Shown: positions 40,745-49,364, counted from the stretch's first letter. The stretch is DNA of 64,000 nucleotides from Mycobacterium scrofulaceum (GCF_001667885.1 NZ_LZJW01000049.1:1-64000); one strand, 5' to 3'. The notes: generated by a model not told the origin, from the letters alone. Program-made: numbers and translations.

Positions 40745-41841
40745 GCGGCCCGGCCTTTTCGTGCCGGCACCGACGCGCGGGGCAGCACCGCCAGCACCTG
40801 GCGAGCCGCCGCCGCGAGCGCCGACCGCCGCCCCAGCCGCAGGCCGCCACGCTCCAGCTGCTCGGCCACCTGGGGCTGCGCCTTCACGGACGCCAGCAAC
40901 GGGAGCCCGGTGATTTCGGCGATCTCGCCCGCCCGCAATCCGCCCGGCGACGGCCCCCGCACCACCAATCCCACGTTGGGATTGACCGCGGCGAGCACCG
41001 GCGCCAGCGCGCCCGTCGCGGCGCACGCGGGCACATCGCAGCGGCAGACCACGACGACGAGGTCCGCCGCGTTCAGCGCGGCTTGCGCCGCATCGGTCAG
41101 ACGACGCGGCAGGTCACAGACCACCGTCACCGCGCCGCGCCGGCCGGCGTCGACAATGGCGTGCACGGGCCCGGCCGCCAACTCGCACCCCCGCCGGGTA
41201 CCGGAGAGGACGCTGACTCCCCCGAGCCGCGGCAGCGCCTCCCGCACGGCCGACCAGGTGAGCCGACCGTCCTGCAGCGCCAGGTCCGGCCAGCGCAGGC
41301 CCGGGACGTTCTCGGCGCCCAGCCGCAGATCGATCCCGCCGCCCCATGGGTCGAGGTCCACCAGCAGCGCATCCGCGGCCGCGTGCGCCAGGCCGACCGC
41401 CAGAGTCGAGGCGCCGGCCCCGCCGCACCCCCCGATGACGGCTACGACGGCGCCGCGCGTCCCGTCGTCGCGCGACGATTCCGCCGCCTCGGCGAGAGCG
41501 CGGACCAGATCGCGCTCGCGTTCGGGCAGTCGCAGCACGTGTTCGGCGCCGACCGCGACGGCCGCGGCCCACGTGGCGGTCACGGGGTCGGCCGCCGTCA
41601 GCACGGTCACGTGAGCGCGGCGGGGCAGCGCCGCCCGCCCACACCGTTCGGCGGCCGCCTCGTCCAGTACCACGGCCGCGGCCGCCGACCACGTCTTGCG
41701 GCTCACGGCACCGCCGGCATGGACCACCCGGACGCCGACGGCCGCGGCAACCCGGTCCAATTCGCGGCGCAGTTCCGGGTCCGCCAGCACCGCGAGCACG
41801 CCCGCGGGAGCCGCCGCTTCGGCCTGCGAGGTGCTCGTCAC
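40741..41841 (-). CDS. ssd: Ssd, MinD/CpaE-like septum-site regulator (Rv3660c type)
   Basis: 366 residues from the GTG at 41841. A receiver-like N-terminal region (~residues 15-130) is followed by a MinD/ParA-type ATPase fold. The P-loop is GGCGGAGAST, which lacks the usual lysines, as I recall for the M. tuberculosis protein. ADALLVDLDPWGGGIDLRLG and VVCDLPRRLTDAAQ complete the fold. In M. tuberculosis Ssd has been linked to septum regulation and to dormancy; as the first gene of the tad operon it may also act like CpaE in pilus placement (inference). Confidence 0.92.
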   Translation of the reverse strand: MTSTSQAEAAAPAGVLAVLADPELRRELDRVAAAVGVRVVHAGGAVSRKTWSAAAAVVLDEAAAERCGRAALPRRAHVTVLTAADPVTATWAAAVAVGAEHVLRLPERERDLVRALAEAAESSRDDGTRGAVVAVIGGCGGAGASTLAVGLAHAAADALLVDLDPWGGGIDLRLGAENVPGLRWPDLALQDGRLTWSAVREALPRLGGVSVLSGTRRGCELAAGPVHAIVDAGRRGAVTVVCDLPRRLTDAAQAALNAADLVVVVCRCDVPACAATGALAPVLAAVNPNVGLVVRGPSPGGLRAGEIAEITGLPLLASVKAQPQVAEQLERGGLRLGRRSALAAAARQVLAVLPRASVPARKGRAA

Positions 41842-42006
41842 ACGCCCCACTCTGCGGAGCCGCGATATTGGACACCAGTCCCAAACTGGGGATTTGTGGA
41901 GAGAGACGCCAGTGTGCACAAACGCGTCGGCCGGCACACCAGAGCCGGAAAGCCCGCAACCAATCGGACGGCCGCGCTGCGCGATCCGGTGAGGGCGGAA
42001 TTTACC

Positions 42007-42118
42007 CCAGAAAAGGGACGACCCCCGCCAGGGGGGGAGGAGGCGAGGGTCGTCGTGCATCAGCCCCGGGGGGTCGGGCTGATACACCCTCGGCTCAGGC
42101 CGAGTAATGCTTACTATA
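42007..42118 (-). promoter_or_regulatory. candidate promoter, three-hairpin leader and terminator upstream of the ssd-tad operon
   Basis: On the minus strand TATAGT (42118-42113) preceded by TG is a strong extended -10. RNA starting near 42106 would form CTCGGC/GCCGAG (42104-42089), then ATCAGCCC/GGGCTGAT (42083-42059), then a long arm GACGACCC/GGGTCGTC (42054-42017) followed at once by CCTTTTCT. The last element looks like an intrinsic terminator 165 bp before ssd. This could be a short independent RNA or an attenuator controlling the tad operon; which one is not decided by sequence. Confidence 0.45.
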
Positions 42119-42131
42119 CACATGACAAGCC

Positions 42132-42196
42132 GCGGTAACGCAATAGCTCTTTCTATGAAAGAACACGTTGAGCCGCAAAAACGCTGCCGTTACCGC
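42132..42196. other. inverted repeat enclosing a small hairpin, upstream of the HAD phosphatase gene
   Basis: GCGGTAACG (42132-42140) and CGTTACCGC (42188-42196) are perfect complements 47 bp apart. Between them TCTTTC-TAT-GAAAGA (42148-42162) forms a second hairpin. The structure would form in RNA from either strand. It occupies the middle of the 430-bp gap between ssd and the HAD gene (41842-42271). Apart from this and the ssd leader I see only short hairpins there, such as CCAGT/ACTGG at about 41876-41888. Confidence 0.5.
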
Positions 42197-42271
42197 CGGT
42201 CCCACTTTGCTGAGCGGCCATTTCGGGCCCAGAACCGCAGCCCGGCCGGGCGACCGACCTATGCTGGGGCG

Positions 42272-43117
42272 GTGACCGTCTTCGACCCGGCCGAGGAGCA
42301 GCAGACGTCGGCAAGCACCGCTCCCCGCGCCCGCACAGCGGCCTTCTTCGATCTGGACAAGACCATCATCGCCAAGTCCAGCACGCTGGCTTTCAGCAAA
42401 CCCTTCTTCAACCAGGGACTGCTCAACCGCCGCGCGGTGCTCAAATCCAGCTACGCCCAGTTCATCTATCTGCTCTCCGGTGCTGATCATGACCAGATGG
42501 ACCGGATGCGGATTCACATGACGAATATGGTCGCCGGCTGGGACGTGGAGCAGGTCAAGTCGATCGTCAACGAAACGCTGCACGACATCGTGACCCCGCT
42601 GGTGTTCGCGGAAGCCGCGGACTTGATCGCCGCGCACAAGTTGTGCGGCCGCGACGTGGTCGTGGTTTCGGCCTCCGGTGAGGAGATCGTGGCGCCGATC
42701 GCCCGCGCGCTTGGCGCCACCCACGCGATGGCGACCCGCATGGTCGTCGAGGACGGCCGGTACACCGGTGAGATCGCGTTCTATTGCTACGGCGAGGGCA
42801 AGGTGCAAGCGATTCGCGAGCTGGCCGCCCGCGAGGGCTACCCGCTGGAGCATTGCTACGCCTACTCCGACTCGATCACCGATCTGCCGATGCTCGAATC
42901 CGTGGGCCACCCCAGCGTGGTCAATCCCGATCGTGGGCTGCGCCGGGAAGCCGTCGAGCGCGGTTGGCCGGTGCTGTCGTTCTCCCGGCCGGTGTCGCTG
43001 CGTGACCGCATCCCGGCGCCGTCGGGCGCCGCGATCGCGACGACCGCCGCGGTGGGCGTCAGCGCGTTGGCGGCCGGCGCGGTCACCTATTCGCTGCTCC
43101 GCCGCTTCGCGTTCTAG
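42272..43117 (+). CDS. HAD-superfamily phosphatase, SerB-like, membrane-tethered (Rv3661 type)
   Basis: 281 residues from the GTG at 42272 (MTVFDPAEEQ). The catalytic motif DxDxT is FFDLDKTII near residue 30, VVSASGE is motif II, and YAYSDSITDLPMLE supplies motif III/IV. A hydrophobic C-terminal helix (AAIATTAAVGVSALAAGAVT) suggests tail anchoring. It should be a phosphomonoesterase; the substrate is not known. The 55-codon extension of the frame upstream lies in the structured leader and is not conserved coding sequence. Confidence 0.93.
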   Translation: MTVFDPAEEQQTSASTAPRARTAAFFDLDKTIIAKSSTLAFSKPFFNQGLLNRRAVLKSSYAQFIYLLSGADHDQMDRMRIHMTNMVAGWDVEQVKSIVNETLHDIVTPLVFAEAADLIAAHKLCGRDVVVVSASGEEIVAPIARALGATHAMATRMVVEDGRYTGEIAFYCYGEGKVQAIRELAAREGYPLEHCYAYSDSITDLPMLESVGHPSVVNPDRGLRREAVERGWPVLSFSRPVSLRDRIPAPSGAAIATTAAVGVSALAAGAVTYSLLRRFAF

Positions 43118-43162
43118 CCCCCCATTTCGCAGCAAACACATTTCCGCATCACTTCGCGATTG

Positions 43163-43193
43163 TTGACGAAATTGGGCCTTGCTGCGCTAAGGG
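43163..43193 (+). promoter_or_regulatory. putative promoter of the Ms1-type sRNA
   Basis: TTGACG (43163-43168) matches the -35 consensus at five of six positions. GCTAAG/TAAGGG lies 17-19 bp downstream as a weak -10. Transcription would begin near 43199, just after the HAD gene. The -10 is not a good match, so the exact start is uncertain. Confidence 0.4.
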
Positions 43194-43198
43194 TCTAG

Positions 43199-43510
43199 TA
43201 GTACAAAGGAACCACGGAAGCCCGGTGAGGCCAAGGTCGATCCGGAAGAGAAGGTTCGATCTCCCGACCCGGGCGCCCAGCACGGTGCTCGGCACCCACG
43301 CGGAGTCATAGCCGCGATAATGGCAGAAGTGTTGCGGGCCTGCGTAATTGCGAAATATGGATGGTGTCGACGGCCCTTTGGGTGGGGTTGCAACCGGAAG
43401 TATCGCAAGATCGCCGAGGCCAACCCACGCAGCCCCGAAGTGCACGCATGGTAACCGAGCTCCGTGCTAGCGGGCGGCGGACCGAATTGTTCGGGACGTC
43501 GCCCGCTTTG
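43199..43510 (+). ncRNA. probable MTS2823/Ms1-type abundant stationary-phase sRNA
   Basis: In M. tuberculosis the intergenic region between Rv3661 and Rv3662c encodes the ~300-nt sRNA MTS2823 (ncRv13661), homologue of M. smegmatis Ms1, which binds core RNA polymerase. The same interval here holds a 437-bp non-coding gap. A strong nested hairpin AGCGGGCG...CCGAA-TTG-TTCGG...CGCCCGCT (43469-43507) is followed by TTTG and would serve as terminator. Long-range pairing ACGGA (43214-43218) with TCCGT (43461-43465), and GGT with ACC just inside it, closes a rod-like structure as in Ms1. A TTGACG box lies about 31 bp upstream. The ends are estimates. Confidence 0.6.
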
Positions 43511-43554
43511 CATTGTCCGGTGCCGTTTCCGCCGGCCGCCCGCTACCGATTCAG

Positions 43555-44313
43555 CTATCGGCCCGACACCGACTCCGCGATCGTCAGCGCCTCCTGCGCG
43601 CCGGCTCGCATCGCCCGGCAACAGAGCACCAGCCAGGCCCCCACCCCCGCCGGCGTTCCGTCCGCAAAGCCCTGGGCCGCATCGCGATAGTCCGCGGGCT
43701 GGCGCATCCAACTCACCTCCGGCACACCCAGACCGTGTGGGTCCAGCCCGCTGGCGATCGTCACCAACCGCGACACCGCGCGGGCCACCACGCCGTCCGC
43801 GCTGCCGAACGGCCGCAGCGTCAGCAACTCGCCGTGCGCGACGGCGGCGACCACCGGTGCCGGCGCCTGGGTGCCCCCGCTTACCAACTCCGCCAACAAC
43901 TCCAGCCGCGGCCCGACGCCGGAATCGGCGCGGGGCCGGCCCAGCCGGTCCTCGTCGACCTGGTCGGCCGCCGCCAGCATGTGCAGGCGCGCGAGCGCCT
44001 GCAGCGGAGCCCGCCGCCAAATCCCGACCAGGGGGCCCTCGCCGCCCTCCAGCGCCTGGGCGACCCGCAACGCCCCGCCGAATACCGGATCGCTGACGAT
44101 CGCCGAATCGGCGAGGTCTTCCAGCCGCACGGGGCCACCGTCCAACACCGACGAGGCGCGGGCGGCCCGCAACGCCGCCTCGGCGGCGGTCACCGGCCAG
44201 CCACGCAGGTTCGCCCGGTGCCGGTGGGCGCGACCCAGGGCGTCGCGGGCCCGGTCACTGGCCTCGGCGACGCCCGGCAACTCCATCAGCGGAGCCAGCG
44301 GATCAGCGGTCAC
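43555..44313 (-). CDS. conserved protein with degenerate Fic-like motif (Rv3662c type)
   Basis: 252 residues from the GTG at 44313, all-helical in appearance. RAARASSVLDGG resembles the Fic N-terminal helix, and LLTLRPFGSADGVVARAVSRL aligns with the Fic catalytic loop HPFxxGNGRxxR, but the catalytic His is Arg and the GNGR core is ADGV. It therefore probably has a Fic fold without AMP-transferase activity. It is often annotated as an oxidoreductase without support that I can see. It lies 22 bp downstream of dppD on the same strand. Confidence 0.85.
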   Translation of the reverse strand: MTADPLAPLMELPGVAEASDRARDALGRAHRHRANLRGWPVTAAEAALRAARASSVLDGGPVRLEDLADSAIVSDPVFGGALRVAQALEGGEGPLVGIWRRAPLQALARLHMLAAADQVDEDRLGRPRADSGVGPRLELLAELVSGGTQAPAPVVAAVAHGELLTLRPFGSADGVVARAVSRLVTIASGLDPHGLGVPEVSWMRQPADYRDAAQGFADGTPAGVGAWLVLCCRAMRAGAQEALTIAESVSGR

Positions 44314-44335
44314 AGGTTGCCAACCTATCCCGGCT

Positions 44336-45952
44336 TCACCGATCGGACGCCGGCACCTTCGGGATGGCCTCCAGCAACTGGCGGGTGTACTCGTGCCGGG
44401 GCCGGGTGAACAACTCCTCGGTGGCGCCCCGCTCCACCACGCGGCCGGCGCGCATCACCAAGACTTCGTCGGCGATCTGCCGGATCACCGCCAGGTCGTG
44501 GCTGATGAACAGGTAGGCGAGGCCCAGCTCGGATTGCAGGCCGCCCAGCAGATCCAGGATCTGCGCCTGCACCAGGACGTCGAGCGCGGAGACCGCCTCG
44601 TCGCAAACCAGCACCTCGGGTCGCAGCGCCAGCGCCCGGGCGATCGCCACCCGCTGCCGTTGGCCGCCCGACAGCTCGCGGGGCAGCCGCCCCAGCACCG
44701 ACGACGGCAGGGCCACCTGGTCGACCAGGTCGCGCACCGCACGCTCGCGCTGCCGGCGGTCGCCGACACGGTGGACGCGCAGCGGCTCCTCGATGGCGCG
44801 GAACACCGTGTACATGGGATCCAGGCTGCTATAAGGGTTTTGAAAAATCGGCTGCACGCGCCGACGAAAGGCCAATTGCCGGTCCCGGCTCAGCGCGGCG
44901 TCGATGCGGATGCCGTCGAAAACGACGGTGCCCGAACTCGGCGCCAGCAGGCCGAGCACCATCTGCGCCAGGGTGGATTTGCCCGAACCCGACTCGCCGG
45001 CGATCGCCAGGGTGCTGGCCCGCCGCAGCCGGAAGGAAACCCCGTCCACGGCACGGAATTCCGCGAGTCGCCACGGCACGCCGCGAGACTCGCGGTAGAC
45101 CTTGGTCAGCTCCGAGGCGACAAGGATGTCGTCGGACGCGCCGCGGTCCGCCGGACGCGGCCGGGTGGGGCTGCGCACCGTCAGCGACGGCGCCGCGGCC
45201 ACCAGCCGCCGCGTGTATTCGTGCTGCGGGTCGCGCAAGATCGACCGCGCCGCACCGGATTCCACCACCACGCCGTCGCGCATCACCACGACGGACTCGG
45301 CCCGTTCGGCGGCCAGCGCCAGGTCATGGGTGATCAGCAGCAGCGCGGTGCCCAGTTCGGCGGTCAGCCCCTGCAGGTGATCGAGCACCTGACGCTGCAC
45401 GGTGACGTCCAGCGCGGACGTCGGCTCGTCGGCGATCAGCAGCCGCGGACGGCCCGCCAACCCGATCGCGATCAGTGCGCGCTGGCACATGCCGCCGGAC
45501 AGCTGGTGCGGGTAGCGAGCCGCTTGTTTCGCCGGGTCCGGCATGCCGGCCTGACCGAGCAGCTCGATCGCACGCCGCCGCGTCCGGCCGTCGGAAGTGT
45601 TGGCCCGCAGCGCTTCCGATACCTGGAAGCCGACCTTCCAGACGGGGTTGAGGTTGCTCATCGGGTCCTGCGGAACGTAGCCGATCTCGCGTCCCCGGAT
45701 CGCGCGCAGCGCCCGGCGGTCGGCGCCGGTGATGTCGGATCCGTCGAAGACGATGCGCCCGGCGGTGATCCGCCCGCCGGGGGGAAGCAGCCCGAGGATC
45801 GCGGCCGCCGTGGTGGACTTTCCCGATCCCGACTCGCCCACCACCGCGACGGTGTGGCCGGGCAGGACGGTGAGGTCCACGCCGCGGACGGCAGCGTGGT
45901 CGCCGAAGCTGACTTTGAGTCCCTCGACGGCCAGCAGCGGTGGGCCGGTCAC
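44336..45952 (-). CDS. dppD: dipeptide ABC transporter ATP-binding protein DppD (two fused ATPase domains)
   Basis: 538 residues from the GTG at 45952, which overlaps the dppC stop (GTGA); a GTG nine bases upstream is less likely. Two complete ABC cassettes are fused. Each has Walker [10 protein letters not shown] and a signature ([12 protein letters not shown] in the first, [12 protein letters not shown] in the second). Both have Walker [13 protein letters not shown] / [12 protein letters not shown] and a switch His (LLITHDLAL / LFISHDLAV). This does the work of the separate DppD and DppF subunits in enteric bacteria. It powers peptide (and, in M. tuberculosis, reportedly haem) import with DppABC. 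Confidence 0.95.
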   Translation of the reverse strand: MTGPPLLAVEGLKVSFGDHAAVRGVDLTVLPGHTVAVVGESGSGKSTTAAAILGLLPPGGRITAGRIVFDGSDITGADRRALRAIRGREIGYVPQDPMSNLNPVWKVGFQVSEALRANTSDGRTRRRAIELLGQAGMPDPAKQAARYPHQLSGGMCQRALIAIGLAGRPRLLIADEPTSALDVTVQRQVLDHLQGLTAELGTALLLITHDLALAAERAESVVVMRDGVVVESGAARSILRDPQHEYTRRLVAAAPSLTVRSPTRPRPADRGASDDILVASELTKVYRESRGVPWRLAEFRAVDGVSFRLRRASTLAIAGESGSGKSTLAQMVLGLLAPSSGTVVFDGIRIDAALSRDRQLAFRRRVQPIFQNPYSSLDPMYTVFRAIEEPLRVHRVGDRRQRERAVRDLVDQVALPSSVLGRLPRELSGGQRQRVAIARALALRPEVLVCDEAVSALDVLVQAQILDLLGGLQSELGLAYLFISHDLAVIRQIADEVLVMRAGRVVERGATEELFTRPRHEYTRQLLEAIPKVPASDR

Positions 45953-46812
45953 GGCCGCCACGCTCGGGACGCCGGGTCCAGGGCGTCGCGCAGCGCGTCA
46001 CCCATCGTCATGAAGGCCAGGACCGTGATGGCCAGCGCGCCGGCCGGGTAGAACAGGATCGGCGAACCCGCCCGCAGCCGCGTCTGGGCGAGGTTGATGT
46101 CACCACCCCAGGACACCACCGTCGGCGGCAACCCGACGCCGAGGTAGGACAGCGTGGCTTCGGTGACGATGAAGACGCCCAGGGCGATGGTGGCCACCGC
46201 GATGACCGGCCCCAGCGCGTTGGGCAGCGCGTGGCGCAGCAGGATCTGAAAGCGGCTCAGCCCCAATGCTTTCGCGGCGAGCACATAATCGCTGGCGCGC
46301 ACCGCGAGGACCGACCCCCGCGCGATGCGGGCGACCTGGGGCCAGCCGAACAGGGCGAGGATGGCGATCACGGTCCACACCGTGCGGTGGTGCATGACCT
46401 GCATGAGCACGATGGCCGCCAGCAGCAGCGGCAGGCCGAAGAATACGTCGCTGACGCGGGAGACCAGCGCGTCGATCCAGCCGCCGTAGAAGCCGGCCAG
46501 CGCGCCGAGCGCGCCGCCGACGACGAAGACCACCAGGGCGGCCCCCAAGCCGACGGTGACCGAGGCCCGCGCGCCGTAGACGGTGCGGGCGTAGACGTCG
46601 TGCCCCTGCAGGTCGGTGCCGAACCAGTGCGCGCCCGACGGCGGAAGCAGGCTCTGGCTGGGATCGGCATAGCCGGGGTCGGCCCCGGTGAACACCGCCG
46701 GAAACGCCGCCACCGCGACGATGAACAGGATGAGCAGGCCGGCGAAGACGAACTTCGGCCGCCCGCGCAGCCCCCGCCACGTGTCGCGCCAGAAGCCGCT
46801 GCGCTCAGCCAT
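45949..46812 (-). CDS. dppC: dipeptide ABC transporter permease DppC
   Basis: 287 residues from the ATG at 46812 (MAERSGFWRDTWRGL). It has a membrane helix near residues 20-40, an extracytoplasmic segment SLLPPSGAHWFGTDLQGHDV typical of OppC/DppC proteins, then five helices. The EAA-type coupling loop is AAKALGLSRFQILLRHALPN. It overlaps dppB by 8 bp and dppD by 4 bp. It partners DppB to form the translocation channel. Confidence 0.95.
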   Translation of the reverse strand: MAERSGFWRDTWRGLRGRPKFVFAGLLILFIVAVAAFPAVFTGADPGYADPSQSLLPPSGAHWFGTDLQGHDVYARTVYGARASVTVGLGAALVVFVVGGALGALAGFYGGWIDALVSRVSDVFFGLPLLLAAIVLMQVMHHRTVWTVIAILALFGWPQVARIARGSVLAVRASDYVLAAKALGLSRFQILLRHALPNALGPVIAVATIALGVFIVTEATLSYLGVGLPPTVVSWGGDINLAQTRLRAGSPILFYPAGALAITVLAFMTMGDALRDALDPASRAWRP

Positions 46813-47731
46813 ACCGGATCCTCGGGTCCAGCGCGGCATACAGCAGGTCCACCGCGAGATTGGTGATCAGATAGATCAGCACCAGCACCGTCACGATCGA
46901 CACCACGGTCGGCGCCTCCTGCCGGGTGACGGCCTGATACAACACCCCACCGACGCCGTGGATGTTGAAAATCCCTTCCGTCACAATGGCTCCGCCCATC
47001 AGGGCCCCAAGGTCCGCCCCCAGGAAGGTCACCACCGGGATCAGCGAATTGCGCAGGATGTGCACCGTCACCACGCGCGGCCGCGACAGCCCCTTGGCGG
47101 TGGCGGTGCGGACATGGTCGGCGTGCGCGTTGGCGGCCACCGCCGACCGGGTCAGCCGCACCACGTAGGCGAACGACACCGAGCCCAGCACGAGGCCGGG
47201 CAGCAGCAGGCGCCCGATCGTCGACCTCTCGCCCACCGTGACCGGCGCGAGGCCCAGCTTCACCCCGAACACGAACTGAGCCAGAAACCCCAGCACGAAG
47301 ATGGGGATCGCGATGATGACGAGCCCGGCGATCAGCACGGTCGCGTCGAAAATCCCGCCGGTGCGCAGGCCGGCGATCACCCCGAAACCGATGCCCAGCA
47401 CCGCTTCGACGACCAGGGCGATCAGCGCCAGCCGTAACGTCACCGGAAAGGCGTGTGCGAGAACGTCGCTCACCGGCAGTCCGGAGTAGGAACGGCCCAA
47501 GTCGCCGTGCAGGACGCCGCCGAGGTAGCGCAGGTACTGCACGAGGAACGGATCGTCGAGGTGGTAGCGGGCCCGCAGCTGCGCGGCGACCTCCGGCGTC
47601 AGCGGACGGTCCCCGGCGATCGCGGCCACCGGGTCGCCGGGCAACAGGAACACCATGCCGTAGATCAGCAGCGTGGCGCCGAGGAAGACGGGCACCATGA
47701 CGGCGATCCGGCGAGCGATGTACCAACCCAT
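46805..47731 (-). CDS. dppB: dipeptide ABC transporter permease DppB
   Basis: 308 residues, ATG at 47731 (MGWYIARRIAVMVPVFLGAT). Six predicted helices, with the OppB-type start followed by LLPGDPVAAIAGDRPLTPE. The coupling loop is RTATAKGLSRPRVVTVHILRN. It begins four bases after the dppA stop region in the conserved dppA-B-C-D order. Confidence 0.95.
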   Translation of the reverse strand: MGWYIARRIAVMVPVFLGATLLIYGMVFLLPGDPVAAIAGDRPLTPEVAAQLRARYHLDDPFLVQYLRYLGGVLHGDLGRSYSGLPVSDVLAHAFPVTLRLALIALVVEAVLGIGFGVIAGLRTGGIFDATVLIAGLVIIAIPIFVLGFLAQFVFGVKLGLAPVTVGERSTIGRLLLPGLVLGSVSFAYVVRLTRSAVAANAHADHVRTATAKGLSRPRVVTVHILRNSLIPVVTFLGADLGALMGGAIVTEGIFNIHGVGGVLYQAVTRQEAPTVVSIVTVLVLIYLITNLAVDLLYAALDPRIRYG

Positions 47732-47735
47732 GTCG

Positions 47736-49364
47736 TTACGCCTTGATGATGTTCTCGTAGTCGGGCAGACCGTTCCACGTGAGCTTGACGCCGCTCACCT
47801 GTGACGACCATCCGACGACCGCGATGTAGTACCAGAGCGGCACGGCGGGCATGTCGCGCAACAGGATTCGTTGGGCCTTGTTGACCAGCACATCCGCCTG
47901 CTGCAGGTTCGGTGCGGCCTCGGCGTCGGCAAGGCCGGCGTCGAAATCCCGGTTGGAGTATCCGACGTCGTTGGATCCCGCTCCGGTGGCGTACAGCGGG
48001 GCCAGGAACTCGATCATCGACGGGTAGTCACCGATCCAGCCCGCGCGGAACGCGGTGTCGATGGTGCGGTTGGTGATTTGGGTGCGGAACCCCGCGAAGG
48101 TGGGATGCGGTGCGCCGACGGCGTCGATGCCCAGCACGTTTTTGATGCTGTTGGCCACCGCGTCGACCCACTCTTGATGGCCGCTGTCGGCGTTGTACGC
48201 GATGGAGTATCGCCCGCTCCACGGCGAGATCGCGTTGGCCTGCGCCCAGAGTTGGCGTGCCCGTTCGGGATTGAAGTCCAATGCGTCGTTTCCCGGGATG
48301 TGCGGATCGAATCCGGGCAACGAGCTGGCGGTGAAGTCGCGGGCCGGGCTGCGGGTGCCGTTGAAGATCTGCCGGCAGATCTGCGGCCGGTTGATGGCCG
48401 CCGACAGCGCCAGGCGGCGAAGTCGGCCTTCTTCGCCGCCGAAGTGCGGTAGCCGCAACGGTGTGTCGAGCGATTGGCTGACCGCGACGGGTCCGCTGGC
48501 CGCGTTGCCGCCCAGGTCGCGCTTGTAGATCGTCAGCGCGCTGGACGGAATCGTGTCCAGCACATCGAGATTGCCGGACAGCAGGTCCGCGTATGCGGTG
48601 TCGAGGTTGGCGTAGAACTCGAACCGCAGGCCCTTGTTGTGGGGATGGCGGTTGCCGTGGTAGTCGGGGTTGGGTTTCAGGTCGATCTTGACGTTGTGTT
48701 CCCAGGCCGGGCCGTCCGGACCGTCCGCCAACTCGTATGGGCCGTTCCCGACAGGGTTGCGGCCGAACGCGGCCATGTCCCGAAAAGCCCTGTCCGGCAA
48801 CGGGTAGAACGCATTGTGTCCTAGCCGCAACGTGAAGTCGACGGTCGGCGCCTTGAGCCGCACGTCGAACTCGAGGTCGTTGACCACTTGCAGCCCGGAC
48901 ATGGTGGTCCGGGCCGGCTTGCCGTTTCCGGTCAGGCCGGCGACCTCGTCGTAGCCGACGATCGGGCTGAAGAAGCTCTGCTGGAGTTGGGCATTGGTGC
49001 TCAGCGCGCCGTAATTCCAGGCGTCGACGAATGAATGGGCCGTCACCGGCGAGCCGTCGGTGAATCTCCAGCCTGGCTTGAGAACGATCCGGTAGCTGAC
49101 GTTGTCGGTCGTCTCGACCGACTGCGCCACCTCCGGCGACGGTTTGCCCGCGGCGTCATAGGACACCAAACCGGCGAACAGCCGATCCAGGATCCGCCCT
49201 CCGAGGCTGTCGTTCGTGCCGGTCGGAACCAACGGGTTCGGCGGTTCCCCGCCGTTGACCACCACCAGGTCGGGGCTCAACGCCCCGCCGCCGCACGCGA
49301 CCAGCGACGCGACCGCCAGCAAGCCGGCGACGAAGACCGGCAAGGCGGCCCGCATCCGACGCAT
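47736..49364 (-). CDS. dppA: dipeptide-binding lipoprotein DppA
   Basis: 542 residues. The lipoprotein signal MRRMRAALPVFVAGLLAVAS ends in LVAC, so the Cys near residue 24 is lipidated. The remainder is a family 5 solute-binding protein: GGEPPNPLVPTGTND, YRIVLKPGWRFTDGSPV and a C-terminal AVPLWYYIAVVGW are typical. It captures peptides (and, in M. tuberculosis, haem according to the literature I recall) at the outer face of the membrane for DppBCD. It is the first gene of the operon; the promoter is in the short gap before the divergent gene. Confidence 0.95.
   Translation of the reverse strand: MRRMRAALPVFVAGLLAVASLVACGGGALSPDLVVVNGGEPPNPLVPTGTNDSLGGRILDRLFAGLVSYDAAGKPSPEVAQSVETTDNVSYRIVLKPGWRFTDGSPVTAHSFVDAWNYGALSTNAQLQQSFFSPIVGYDEVAGLTGNGKPARTTMSGLQVVNDLEFDVRLKAPTVDFTLRLGHNAFYPLPDRAFRDMAAFGRNPVGNGPYELADGPDGPAWEHNVKIDLKPNPDYHGNRHPHNKGLRFEFYANLDTAYADLLSGNLDVLDTIPSSALTIYKRDLGGNAASGPVAVSQSLDTPLRLPHFGGEEGRLRRLALSAAINRPQICRQIFNGTRSPARDFTASSLPGFDPHIPGNDALDFNPERARQLWAQANAISPWSGRYSIAYNADSGHQEWVDAVANSIKNVLGIDAVGAPHPTFAGFRTQITNRTIDTAFRAGWIGDYPSMIEFLAPLYATGAGSNDVGYSNRDFDAGLADAEAAPNLQQADVLVNKAQRILLRDMPAVPLWYYIAVVGWSSQVSGVKLTWNGLPDYENIIKA

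Noticed and set aside
41842..42271. Placing the MTS2823/Ms1 sRNA between ssd and the HAD gene
   Set aside because: I considered it because of the hairpins. The M. tuberculosis name ncRv13661 places the RNA after Rv3661, and the gap at 43118-43554 has the better length, closing stem and terminal hairpin.
43320..43454. 44-codon basic, Cys-containing frame after the HAD gene
   Set aside because: It lies wholly inside the predicted Ms1-type sRNA, has a mixed third-position composition and no good ribosome site, so a structured RNA explains the sequence better.
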